DNA from: Reticulomyxa filosa | Lineage: Eukaryota > Foraminifera > Reticulomyxidae | Direction: 5' to 3' | NCBI GenBank assembly: GCA_000512085.1 | Contig: ASPP01007421.1 | Coordinates: 1-30,058, forward strand | Length of the DNA: 30,058 bases | Shown here: positions 19,207 through 30,000 of the stretch, piece after piece | Layout of the letters: the number at the start of each line of letters is the position of its first letter | How positions within the stretch are numbered: position 1 is the stretch's first letter | Notes under the pieces: model-generated | Told to the model about the DNA's origin: nothing | The model's input: only the letters and a program-made list of their open reading frames with translations | The model's database searches: none | Position numbers and translations under genes: made by a program

Positions 19207-22170
19207 TTACTTCATTTCTACAACGGTTGATTTGATCTCGGTGACCTCTTTGTACTTTGTTCGATTAAATCGTAAAATTAAATAGGCAAGCAAATGCATC
19301 CCACAGAACAAAAGCACCAAGTTCCGCAATGCGAACGAGACATCGTATCCGTCAAATGACATCCGTTTTAGTTGCTATTACAACATCAAATTACGTTTTT
19401 GATAAGTATGAGAGATACAAAAATGAAATAGGCAAAAAAAAAAAGACTAGTAACATCTTCTCCAGTACTAATGCATGCCGAATCGGTTGAGGAACAATGA
19501 AATTTTTCGTTTTTAAATTCATTGATACAAAAGGCCATATACGCCCATCGAATTGAACTCAAATTTTGTAACCAACCTAACCAAACAGGGATATTTTTAA
19601 TGTTGATATAAAACCCACCAAACAATATCATCAATATCATAAAAGGCGGCGCCATAGCATTCGCAGCATCTACATTAGGAGCAAATGATGCAACCAAAAA
19701 ACCTAGCGCCATTGCAGTGAAGGAGGTCAAAACTGTTATCACAATGAACAAAATAAATTGTTCTGCGTGTGGGTTCAGATTAACAATCCAATACATGATG
19801 CAAGAAAATATGATCGGATAAATTGCGTCAATAGGAACTGCTGTCAAAAACTTTGTCAAGTAGTAAGAAACGACGTGATAGCTTTTTGCCTGTGTTTATT
19901 GTAGCATATTTTTTAGTATTTTTTTTTCAAAGCAAAAAAAATACAAGTTACTTGTCTTTCTCTCATGACAATAGCTTTCTCCACAGTAAATGTATTAACC
20001 ACTCCAATCATACCACCAAAGGACTGATTGATAGCTACAAAAAACAATATTCCCGTCCGATCTTGAATCGACTTTTGTCCATAATTTGTGTCACTATAAA
20101 TCGCCGACAAAAATAAACTGAAAAACAATGACATGAATAAACGAATTATCAATGAAATTTTGTCTCGATAGACTTGTCGCGAACTTCGAAGCGCCAAAAC
20201 TTGCAATTGAGTTAAAAATCCAGAACGAACTGTTTTTATTTCTTCAAACTGTTCCAATACATGTCTATCTGCGTTTTCCTCTTGTTTGTCTTCTTGTTTT
20301 TCTTTCTATTTTCATTATTCATTAATTTTTTGGGTCAGTTTGCGTATTTATTTCTGTATTTCTTAGAAAGTAAAGCAGTGACAACGTGTTTAACTGAGCT
20401 CTCAAATTTTTTCCACGCTTCTTTTAACAATTCAATTCGTTGATCAGATACTCCATGACTTTTCGCATCACGAGATATCAAGTCCAAAAAGTAATCTGCC
20501 GGATTACTGTTATTTGTGTATACGTAAATGTAATGTTATTTGCAGGTCACTGCGTTTGCAGAAAATGAAAAATGGAAGGAAAACATTTAAATAAAAGCAA
20601 AGCTATGAACAAACAAAAAAGAAAAGAATGAAAGTATTTGTAACTAATATGATGGACAAGGAAATCCCAAATTGCTGAAGTAGGTAACTGCTTCGTTTCC
20701 TCCCTTACCATTATAAATAATATGTCCATCTGCCAACAGTACCAACCGATCAAACTATTCATTTTCATTGCCCTTCGTGTATGTCTCGTATCCCAAAAAA
20801 AAAAGCAGAAACAGTTAGCTAAACTAGAGCATAAATGCTTGATCTTGGTTGATGAATGCTCGTGACAACAGTGCAACCATTGTCACACAATGACTTCAAC
20901 GTCTCGATCACGTTCAATGCCTGAAAACTGTCTAATCCAGACCTTGTTTTTTTTTTTTTTTTTTGTGTGTGAAGGGATGGAATTCATTGACAAAAGAGCA
21001 AAAAAGAAAATTCGAAATTTTATTTTCATCTTTTTTTTTTTTTTTTTTTGCTGTTATTATTTTTCTGTTTTTAACGTTGGTTCATCCAGGAAAATTAATG
21101 ACGGGTCTTGAATCAATTCCACGCCAATATTGGTACGTTTTCGTTCACCACCACTTACGCCTCTTCTCTTTGCATCACCAATTTTTGTTCCTTGGGCTCG
21201 TTGCAATCCTAATTCCGCAATGATCATGTCAACACGTTTTTCTTTTTCCTCCAACGACATTTCTTTTGGCAGACGAAATTTTGCAGCATTTAATAGCGTT
21301 TCTCGAACAGTCTTTAATTACATTTTTTTTTTTTTTTTTGAGAAATGGGGGGAGGGGTCACTTTTTTTAAGTTTCATTAAGATTTTAGAAAGTTCTAAAA
21401 AAATTTTGTTTTCAGTACTTGAACTATATAAAAATTGGTCAATGATTATAATCGACAGAAAAAAAAAAATTAATGACAAAAAAAGTTACCTGCATATTAA
21501 AAAGAACATCATCTTGTTGCACAAATGCTGCCAAACGAGCAAATTTCGAACCTAACTCCGAACGATTAATTCCATTTATAGTTATTTTTCCTTCCAAACG
21601 AGAGCCCTTTGCTTCTAATACCCGACCAGCCAAGACATTGATTAATGTTGTCTTTCCTGAATTGTATTTGATTGTAATGTCAAAGATTTTTAAAAAAAGG
21701 AACAGAAATTTCCTGAAGTTTTGGAAATTTCAAGGTTTTTTTTTTGTTAAAAAAAAGAAAACTCAACCGCTGCCAGACGGTCCCATAATGGCAATCAGCT
21801 CCCCAACTTTGGCACATCCAGAAACGTTGCTCAATATTTGCTTTTCAGTCTTGGGTTTGCAACATTTTTTTGAGGATTTCGCATCTGGGATCGAGACGCT
21901 ATAATTGATGTCCTCCCATTTGAGTGTAATCGGTAATCGTTTGCGATTAAAATTTAATCTTGATTCTCGTTTCTGCATTCGATTTTCATGTTGTAATAAA
22001 GTGGAATGACTTGAAGCTCCTCGAGTATTTGGGCTATGTTCATGTGAAGGCTGGGTCAAATGGTTCTCATTACCATTTTGTTTTAACTCTTCCACTTCCG
22101 CTTCCACTGCGGGGTGTTGGCCGTCTTGAAGGATTTTATCATTATGTTCTGAATCCGAATCTGCAGACAT
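19207..22170 (-). CDS. ABCG-family half-transporter (White/Brown type), 9 exons
   Basis: ABC half-transporter with nucleotide-binding domain first and membrane domain second, the layout of the ABCG subfamily; expected to dimerise in a membrane and move lipids, sterols or small hydrophobic compounds. Minus-strand exons: 22170-21768, 21656-21490, 21311-21076, 20942-20825, 20754-20645, 20506-20395, 20248-19952, 19889-19455, 19374-19207; all phases fit, giving 681 residues, usual for the family. Visible motifs: Walker A GPSGSGKTT (130-138), Q-loop FVQQDDVL, signature VSGGERKR (242-249), Walker B LIFLDEPTSGLDS (262-274), H-loop SIHQPRSS (His 299), then FDRLVLLADGHIIYNG. The ABCG-2 region has RSSRQVYRD, MRERQAKSYHVVSYYLTKFL and GGFYINIKNIPVWLGWLQ. 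All ATPase residues are intact. The first about 85 residues are polar and variable. The acceptor at 20248/20249 is the least certain junction. Substrate unknown. Confidence 0.94.
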
Positions 22171-23191
22171 ATTATGTCGGTAAATGCAACAAAAACCAAA
22201 TTATTCAAGAAACACAAAGCAAACAAGCTTTATGAAATCAAAGTCAAAAAACCCCCAATAGGCTCTAATATATTGATTGAAAACACATGTAGTCCATTTC
22301 TTCGTTTATTTTATTTATTACCTCTGTACATGAACTCGAGTAAGAAGCTAACATTGTTGCTGAAATGTATTTTCTGATTTTAATTGAGGGACAAACTTTT
22401 TTGACAAAGTAAATGTAGAGAATAACTGTTGTTTTAAAATGAGTTGTGTCAGAAAATACAATATTCCAACTTTTAATTTTTCTAAAGACAATCTAATTGC
22501 TCTGTTTTCATTAGATTGCTTGTGCTTCTTCACTTTTACCTCAAAGGAGATATCTCATTCATTGGGCATAGTGACACATCCACAGTGAATAAATAAAATG
22601 TTTTTTTTCAGAGTTTTCGTACATAGTTGTTCCGTTGTTAAAATATGTGTTGTGTTTCATGTTGCCCAAACTAAAGACTTGAAATTCGGCTGCAGTCTTC
22701 TTTTTCTTTGGCTGCCACTATTCGTATCGACTTGAGTTTCATAGCTTGTTTGCTTGAGACAAACCGAAGTAAGTTTTGCTTTTATTGTTATTTACTGTGT
22801 AAGCTGCAGCGATTTTCCTAACTTTCAGTATCTGTTTTTCTTGCAAAAACGAGCGTAAAAGCCCCCTGAATCAATAATTTTGCGATCTATATTGAACAAA
22901 ACTTATAGCGTTGAGAAGTAAAGCACTGCGTCAAATGAATAGGTTGAATATTTGGCTTTTTTTTAGTGTTTTTATTATGATAAGCTGCTGAAAGCACTGT
23001 GACGCTTGTTCACACAAAACGAAGGCGTCATCGAAAATCTTCAATCACGACCGCAAATATCTTTGACGACTCAGATTTAGGTGCAATGTATTCGAAGGAT
23101 AAATAAAAAAAGAGTGAAACAGATGTGTTTCTTGCATTACAAGCCCAGGAAAAAAATAATAATCTTGCCAAACATAGATAATGAAGAAGCC
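22171..23191. promoter_or_regulatory. Divergent intergenic region between ABCG and CENP-C genes
   Basis: About 1 kb between two start codons that face away from each other, so it should contain both promoters. AT-rich, no repeat, RNA gene or convincing open frame. The plus-strand frame into the CENP-C first exon is open from about 23081, so an earlier start is possible, but the ATG at 23192 sits in a GCC-ATG-G context and is preferred. Confidence 0.45.
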
Positions 23192-26100
23192 ATGGCAGCA
23201 GCAAATAGTTACGATTGGATCCAACTAGCAAAACAGCATCTTGAAACAGAAACAGCTGAAACTGACTTAACATCCACTAGCGATCAACTTCCTAGACATC
23301 AACAAACATGGAGAGACCCTCTCTACAAAATCAGTTGACTGACATTTTCTGAGTTATCAAAAATGATTGGTCCTAATTTTTTATCTTTTTTTTTTTTTTG
23401 CTGTTTTTATGTCCGTTTTTTTTTTTTAAAGTGTAATATGATTTAAACGTTTTTGATTGGGTGAGTTGTTTTTTTTTTTTTTTAATCATTAACGGCTCAC
23501 AAAACCACGTTTTATAAAAGAATCTGAACAGACGCTTTGAAAGAGGGGAATAAGGAGTACTGACATATCAGCTGTGTTTGTTGACAGATGTAGACGAAGG
23601 TGTTAGTTCGATTAGATCTGATTCTTCTCTTGAGAGGTATGCGGATAATCTTCAACAAAAAAAAGAAAAACGATATCAAAAGCAAACAACTTTTTTTGAA
23701 TCGACCTTTGTTTTTGTTCCATTTTTTTATTGATTATACTTTGCCACAATCCATTGATGACATAGAGAATCGGAAAAAGAAACAGACTCTGCCATTCGCT
23801 TATCTGCTGGAAGACAAAAAGAAAGTGAGTCTTTTTGTTTGTTTATTTATCTCTGCGCTCACAAGGAGAGGAGGAGGGGGGGAGAGAGAGAGAGAGAGAG
23901 AGGAGAATGAAAGAATTAGAAACAGCACGGAGTAACCAATAATAGAATCAGGACCAATGGAAAAAGAAAAAAGCAAAGAGAAAGATAATGAAGGTTCGAA
24001 AGTAGCTTTAGGCGATTTGCGTTTAAACGCTCCCTTCACCCAAACACAAACACAAACGCAAGGCTCGCCGTCGCAACAAAAGCTAACGTCGGAGAGAAGA
24101 CGTCGCACACATAGGAAGCGTTCTACTATTGTAAGCCCTATTGATTGTACCAAATTGTCTTTTGCTCAAGCTACTCCTTTCCCTGCCCCAGACCTGTCTG
24201 GTCAATGATCTGTTTGTTTTTCTGGCTTTTGTTTGTTGTTGTTGTTGTTAGGGTGAGAGAAGTTCAGTCTGCATTTGAAATGGAAATAATTATGTTTGCA
24301 ATGGATAGAATCACCTCCTCCACCTGCTTTGTTGCAGACTCAAAAAGGACAAGGACAAGCGAGTCAACAATCACCGAACAAAGCAGGCAAAAAACAGAGT
24401 GTAGGTCCCCATGAAAGCAAGACCACAGTGCCGTACAAAACCCCTTCGAACATTCACACGATTGCCAATTCCACGGTCGGCTTGAGTTGTATTCAAAGAC
24501 TCGCCGACAGAACTCGGGCCAACGATAATCTAAACAAGAGCGATAGCAGGGACAATACCAATCCAAAGCAAGTCGAAAAAGAGTTAAACATCAACCATTC
24601 TGTCGTCTCACAAACAAGCAATCGCGAAGATGGTGATGAAGACATTGCGCAAAATCTCGACAGAATAAACAGAGATTATAATCTCATTAGTTCTGGTTTG
24701 GACATTGTCAACAAGCACCTGAAACTCAACTTTCCTTCTCCCATCCCAGAGGTACCATCTCCGAGTGAACCACATAACAAAACCGCAGAGGCAGACAGCG
24801 AGCAAAAATACAAGGAGCCAACAACGGCAATAACACCAACCCAACAGTCCGAGTCATTGAGTTTTGTACATTTTTTTCTTTTGCTAAAAAAAAATTGTGG
24901 AGAAGTAGTGTTGTATAATTAATTAAACAAGCCGCTCAATCCAATCGAAACGGCCAAAGCATTTCCAATGATGAAACTCGTGAGGCATTGGGTTCGACGG
25001 ACAACAATGACAATGAAGACATCGATGGCAATGTAAGTCCACATCTGAGCACAAAAGAGAAACATCCAAAGGACAATGAAATCAAATTGGACGACAATGC
25101 CGAAAATGGGAATAGTGACAATGATGACGGTAACGAAAAAGACAAAGGCAATGATGGCAACACATTTGCGCATAGCGATGATCGAGATCAGAATGCATCC
25201 ACTCCCATCCATCTCACAGATGAACAGCAGTCGCCCACAGTTAATTCTAGCCATTGCAACAGAGAAAAACAATATCATCACAGACCCCCAAACACAATTG
25301 CCACTCAAAATAAACAGAACGACGACAACAATTGCAATGACAATAATAACAACGATAATCAATGCAACGAAGTGGATGAAAACAATCACAACGTGGAACT
25401 GGAGAAAGCGCGGCCAACCAGTCCTGATCGAAGCGATAAACGAAGAAAATCGTCGCCTCTACAAGAAACACCCAAACAGTCGTCCTTCAAACCAAACAAC
25501 AAAAGCAAACAGGACGAAGAGACCACTCCACAAGAGGACTCTCTCTCATCGGACTTGTTGAATCTGAACGTTGCAAACGAGATCGATCATATGTCCTTGT
25601 CAAGGCGGACACCGAAGCATCAACACGCCAGCGATGACACGAATGTAATCAGTAGTGTACAGTCAAAGCGCAGCAGCAATGCCCCTTCCACTGAAAGCGC
25701 AACCAAGACAATCTCCAGACGAAAACTCAGATCGCGTAAAGAGTCTCTCCTTTCTCAAGTTAAGTCTCGTTTCGATCTATATTGTATTAACCCACGCAAA
25801 TGTTATTTTTTTAAAATGTAAAGACACTGTGATGATGATGGGGGGGGGGACGGGACATTTGTTTTGAAAGGAAGAGATAAAAGAACCAATGGACGATGGT
25901 TTTGACAGTCCTGAACCACTTCCGCCAACAAGACGTCGTCGTCGACATTTAGCTCGTGATGAGAAACAAAATACAAACAAAGAGAAGACAAATCAAAAGG
26001 CAAAACGCAAGCCAAAGGTGCCACCAAAAAGAAAAAACCAACCAAGCGCAAAATGTCTGCCTCTCCATCCAAGACAGTAAAGCCAAGTAAACGTATCAGA

Positions 26101-27219
26101 AGTTTATTGGATGTAGTTAAGTCAGCCATCTTTATCAAAGATTTTTTGTTGTCGTTGTTGTTGCATCTCTCCTTTGCGTTTTCCCTTTAACGCATGTTTT
26201 GTTTTGATGAATTGACAAACTTGACCCAAAGGCGATCCCTCCAAAGAAAAATAATAATCCCAATCTTCGTCGAAGTACTCGTGTCAGACTCAAACCTGTC
26301 AAACATTGGGCTGCAGAAACAGTCCCGTATTCCAAAGAAATACTAACTTATGACACATTGAAAGCGAAAGGAAATGTTTCCCTTGGCGGCATCGACTATT
26401 TGGAAGAAAATGAAAAATTGTTTGCAAAGCAACGAAGAAAAAAAGGCAAGGGTAAAAGTAAAAAACTTGGTGATGACAAATCCACAAAAAAAAAGACTGG
26501 GAAAAGTACCAAAGAAGAATCTGTAGATGAAAATTTGTCTAGTGATGGAGAGGGTAATAGTCATTCCGTATATGATTGCATGGCTTGGGTTTATGACAGT
26601 GTCTCTCAAAAAATCAAAGAAATGGGTTATTTGTTTGTTTTTTTATTTTTTTACTATTTTTTTTGTTTCTTTCAATAAAGGGAACATAGAAGGAGGCGGA
26701 AAATAACTGACATTTGTTGTCTCCTTAACACTGGTTTTACATGGTTTATCTATCTCAGCGGTAGTCCGTTGGAAAGATATGGTGTCACTAATTGAAATGG
26801 ACCAGGGTTCTCAAGAGGAATCGTCAAATTCACTCTTAAAAATTCGTGGTGGAAAAGCATTTGAAAACGAAAAGTATTCTGTTGGAATGTTGGAAATCCC
26901 TCCAACTGGAATCAAATATCCTGAAGTAACCGCTACAGACGAAGTTTTGTTTTTAGTTTTTATGAAAAAGCAATTACTAAACAGAAGCAATTGCAAAAAC
27001 ATGCAAAAATTGATACAATAGATCTTTGTTGTCACATCGGCGGAAAAGGATCAATTAGGAGTAAAAATTGGGCAAATGGCCGAAGAAAAACGCCTTGGAG
27101 CAGGCGCAATGTTTGTTGTTCCAAATGAAAATATGTATTCGTTGAAAAACTATTCACAAACTCACACCGTAAAATTAACCTTTATCTTAGTGAAGCAAGA
27201 TGAAGAAAGACCTTTGTGA
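23192..27219 (+). CDS. CENP-C-like: CENP-C/Mif2 inner kinetochore protein with CENP-C motif and cupin domain
   Basis: Inner kinetochore protein that binds the CENP-A nucleosome and dimerises. Exons: 23192-23333, 23588-23636, 23766-23824, 23946-24130, 24338-24860, 24932-25758, 25871-26115, 26232-26625, 26759-26955, 27022-27219; all junctions keep phase, with one base missing in exon 7 (A6 run at 26032-26037), giving about 939 residues. The hallmark is NLRRSTRVRLKPVKHW (about 688-703), matching the CENP-C motif: Arg pair, Thr, alternating basic residues, Pro, and the Trp that packs on the histone H3/CENP-A tail. The last two exons form the Mif2/CENP-C cupin (AVVRWKDM, VGMLEIPPTGIKYPEV, DEVLFLIFVV, LGAGAMFVVPNENMYSLKN). 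Between the ends lie about 600 disordered residues rich in N, D, K, S and Q with basic patches (RRRRTHRKR, SRRKLRSRKES, TRRRRRH). No N-terminal Mis12-binding motif is recognised. Family assignment is very likely from the pair of domains; the first three exons are the least sure. Confidence 0.88.
23863..23906 (+). repeat. Polypurine (GA)n tract in a CENP-C intron
   Basis: About 44 bases of pure purine, including G7 and a (GA)n run of about 11 units, inside intron 3 of the CENP-C gene (23825-23945). It replaces the expected pyrimidine stretch in that part of the intron. Confidence 0.85.
25840..25849 (+). repeat. G10 homopolymer in a CENP-C intron
   Basis: Ten G followed by AC and GGG, in the intron 25759-25870. 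Striking in an AT-rich locus; the run length is probably uncertain in the assembly. Confidence 0.85.
26032..26037 (+). other. Frame break at an A6 run in the CENP-C gene
   Basis: Before this run the exon reads a Lys/Pro-rich frame that soon stops at 26078-26080. After it, the frame that leads in phase into the CENP-C-motif exon reads TKRKMSASPSK. One more A joins them, and no splice pair is needed. Confidence 0.6.
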
Positions 27220-27967
27220 ACATTTTTTTTCTTTTTTCATTATCGCGAAAAATATCGCAATAACATCAATGAGAAGAGGAATGTATTACTTTTTTTTGCG
27301 AATTTTGGGAAGGTAATTTTATGACCATTTGTGATTTGTTTTAATTGTCACCAACACTTTTTCAACGAATTACTTTCCACATGATACATTGGAGAAACAT
27401 TGCCTTGTAATTCGTTGCACATTGTCTTAGTAGTAGTTTTCAAAAGAAAGCAGCGATATCTAATTTCTATTCGGTCATAAAATGATATTTCTAAACTTAT
27501 ATTTACGTATCCACTGTGACTTTACATAGAAAATATAAATATTTATATATGCAAAACACTAAAATATTAAACATCTCACAATAAGCTTCATTTTTAATCT
27601 GATTTTGCATTATTTTGACATTTTAATATTTAAGTCTTTTGCAATTTGAATAATAATAGAATATGATTTTCATTAAGCTTAAAAAAAATGTTTAACATCA
27701 CTGTAACCAGAAGCAAATTGAGTTGTTGGAGTATTAAATTTATAGCACTAGTCAAATTACAATGATGCTATCATTTTGAAAATTTGTCAACACAAGTATG
27801 TATTGCAGAAAAAGGACGCAGAAAAAACTGTATTCTAAAAATAAAAAAAGAATGATGTATTAAAGCTTCGACAAAAAAAAATTAGCAACTCATAAAATAT
27901 GAACTTTTTGTGTTTCTAACAAAAATTTTAGTATCAAATTGTGATTTTTTTTTTGGTTTACTGGATA
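27220..27967. other. AT-rich gap between CENP-C gene and transposon
   Basis: 3' UTR of the CENP-C gene, then AT-rich spacer. No open frame, RNA gene or clear AATAAA close to the stop was seen. The TA at 27966-27967 is the left target-site copy of the transposon that follows. Confidence 0.5.
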
Positions 27968-28055
27968 TACGTTTGCACTTTTATAAGTAGTTTGTAAAAA
28001 CAATAAACAAAAATTTATAAAAGTTGTTTGAAGAAAAAAATTTTCAAAAATGATT
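27968..28055 (+). repeat. Left terminal inverted repeat of the Tc1-like element
   Basis: Pairs with 29277-29364 reversed. Identical blocks include CACTTTTATAAGTAGTTTGT and the inner end TCAAAAATGATT, with scattered single-base differences and one short length-neutral region of mismatches in the A-rich part. Confidence 0.9.
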
Positions 28056-28177
28056 CAAATCACCTTAAGGTATGCAGCATAATGTATTTGCTTTTTACAA
28101 AATTATTTACAAGAAGAGGCTTCCACAGTATATATATAATAACTACCGTTAAAAACAAAAAACACAAACAAAAATTC

Positions 28178-29094
28178 TTAATATTTTGTATGCACACCCC
28201 TTGCTTTGATCAAAGCTTTTATCATATCAGGCATGGATTACACTAAAGTTTTACAAATATCTTTGTCAACTCTTACTATTCTTTCAACAAAGATTTAACC
28301 TCATGATTTTAGTGGATCTTCATATTTATAATTCGCTACAGATTTTCGATTAAATTGATGTCTGTGCTATGCGGAGATGTTCTAATAGCGCTATTCGATT
28401 ATCTTCAAAAAATTCAATAGTTGGATTTGACTTGTGAAAGTACATTGTCTTGCTGAAAGATAAGTCATCATGATACTTTTCTTCGAGACAATATTGACTA
28501 GAGTTCAATATTTTGTCAGCGATAATCTCTTTATACAACTCAGATTTAACAGTTCACCTGATTTTGGAAGCATCCACAAATCATTATGCATCATCCACCA
28601 CATTTAACAGAGGCTTAGTATTACTATCAGAAATCATTTCGTTAGGTCTTCGCCAAATGTATTCTTTTAAGTCACTTCCGAAACGATTTATTTTCGTTTC
28701 ATCGGAAAAAATCACTTTTCTACAATCACTTTTAGTCTATGATTTGTGTTTTTTAGCGAACTCTAAAATTAACTTTTTATATAGCTTAGTTAACATATGC
28801 TTTTTGATACGTATTCGACCATTTAAACCCTGGGACTTTAAAATGTTCTTCAAAGTGCTCATGATAACGATCTTTTATATGTTCGTGCGAGTAGTCGCTG
28901 CAAATCTACTGCTATTTTTGCCTCTCCAGAGTAAATTAAGCGTATCGCAATACTAACATCTCTATCAGTCCATGTTTTAAGACATCCAGAGCTTCTTTGC
29001 GTGTAATCGTTCCGCTATTGGTGATGCTTAGTTAAAATTTTTTTGCTGTGTTATTATTTATCACAAATTGATTGTCAGAATCACGATATGACAT
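28178..29094 (-). pseudogene. Degenerate Tc1-type DDE transposase
   Basis: Minus-strand remnant of a Tc1 transposase, readable only by changing frame. From the 5' side: a possible ATG at 29094, a helix-turn-helix-like part (TDRDVSIAIRLIYSGEAK), LKNILKSQGLNGRIRIKKHM, then the first catalytic block VIFSDETK (codons near 28695-28710) followed by RFGSDLKEYIWRRPNE. Next come CLEEKYHDDLSF, with the QQDN block in another frame beside HKSNPTIEFFEDNR, then a remnant of the third block (TDINLIENL), and the C-terminus SMPDMIKALIKARGVHTKY before the stop at 28180-28178. At least several stops and frame shifts break it, so no active enzyme can be made. Confidence 0.88.
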
Positions 29095-29276
29095 TACCAT
29101 ACATATTCTTTCAAATAAAATTCATTGTTGTATTCCAGATAGCTTGTGAGTCATGACTAGAAGACAAAGAATAACAATAAAAACAAAAAACTTGTTTAAA
29201 TGTTGAAAAAGAAAAGTTTATATAGAAAATTGTGACATCAATTAAAGCAAGTCCAACATAAAAACTAACTCCTTAC

Positions 29277-29364
29277 AATCATTTTTGAAATTTTTTTTAT
29301 TCAAACAAATTTTCTAAATTTTTGTTTATTATTTTTACAAACTACTTATAAAAGTGTAAACGTG
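29277..29364 (-). repeat. Right terminal inverted repeat of the Tc1-like element
   Basis: Reverse complement of the left repeat at 27968-28055 over its full 88 bases, ending next to the TA at 29365-29366. Confidence 0.9.
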
Positions 29365-29967
29365 TAATTTTTTAGTTTTTGTTATTTTATTCCATTAATT
29401 TCTAGTTGTGATTTGTTTGATTGAAATAATACAACTAGTTTTGTTTTTGCTTAATGCTTTGTTATGTGTGGTAATGCATGCAAACTTGTTTGCAAGTTTA
29501 TATGTGAGTGCTTTGAACTATTTTAGAAAGATGAACAGTAACATTTGTGATTACGCTTTGTATTCTTTATTTTCTTTTTGTTTGTTACGTAACTTTTTTT
29601 TAATGTTTGTATTGCGTATATTGCGAAAAAGCGAAAGAATTTTGCTTAATTCTAAATGTTGCTTTCATTATCTGTAATTTTTCTTTAAAAAACTAATAAC
29701 AGATATATTTTGTCAAAAGCAAGTAACATGCTATTGAAAGAAAAAAATAATTTTGCCTTAATAAACTGTAAACAAACACAACAGTTTTTTGAAATTTTAC
29801 AGAATGCATAGTATGATTAGTTAGCTGTTCTTTTGAATAATTTCGATAAAAAACAAAAGGAAATGTGGGACGTCAGCTGGAAGAGGTTGTACTAAATGTA
29901 ATACGAAAATGGTTTTGCTCAAGAAACCAATGTTCGATAAAACAAAAGTGAATTAAATAAAAGAAAG
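29365..29967. other. AT-rich spacer after the transposon
   Basis: No supportable gene. A hydrophobic plus-strand open frame at 29408-29677 is built from TTT, TTG and TTA codons in a T-rich stretch and has no domain. AATAAA occurs at about 29759 without an associated gene. Confidence 0.5.
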
Positions 29968-30000
29968 ATGAATAACGCAACAAAAGAAGAAAACAAAAGA
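29968..30000 (+). CDS. Possible first exon of a gene leaving the window
   Basis: ATG at 29968 opens eleven codons (MNNATKEENKR) and is followed directly by GTAAGT, the consensus splice donor, in the same arrangement as other first exons here. The final 58 bases are GC-richer than the spacer. With no second exon in view this is only a candidate. Confidence 0.2.

Larger units (their letters stand above)
27968..29364 (-). mobile_element. Tc1/mariner-family DNA transposon, inactive copy (about 1.4 kb)
   Basis: A 1397-bp unit bounded by TA dinucleotides (27966-27967 and 29365-29366), the target-site duplication of Tc1/mariner elements. Its ends are near-identical inverted repeats of about 88 bp, starting TACGTTTGCAC on the left and CACGTTTACAC when the right end is reversed. 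A broken Tc1-type transposase fills the middle on the minus strand. Length, target site, repeats and transposase agree, so the class is firm. The repeats remain about 90% alike while the gene is full of stops, so this copy is dead but not ancient. Confidence 0.92.

Noticed and set aside
23600-23620. GTTCGATT sequence resembling a tRNA T-loop
   Set aside because: No acceptor stem, D-arm or anticodon arm can be drawn around it, and it lies in an exon of the CENP-C gene.
25022-25100. GTAAGT inside CENP-C exon 6 as a splice donor
   Set aside because: The frame stays open and of similar composition past it, and using it would need an acceptor for which no better phase match was found.
24264-25471. 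Minus-strand open frames antisense to CENP-C, including one rich in Val and Ile
   Set aside because: Mirror images of the N/D-rich coding sequence; the plus-strand exons fit phase and family.
29408-29677. Plus-strand hydrophobic open frame of 89 codons
   Set aside because: Built from T-rich triplets in AT-rich spacer next to a transposon; no start context, no splice signal, no domain.
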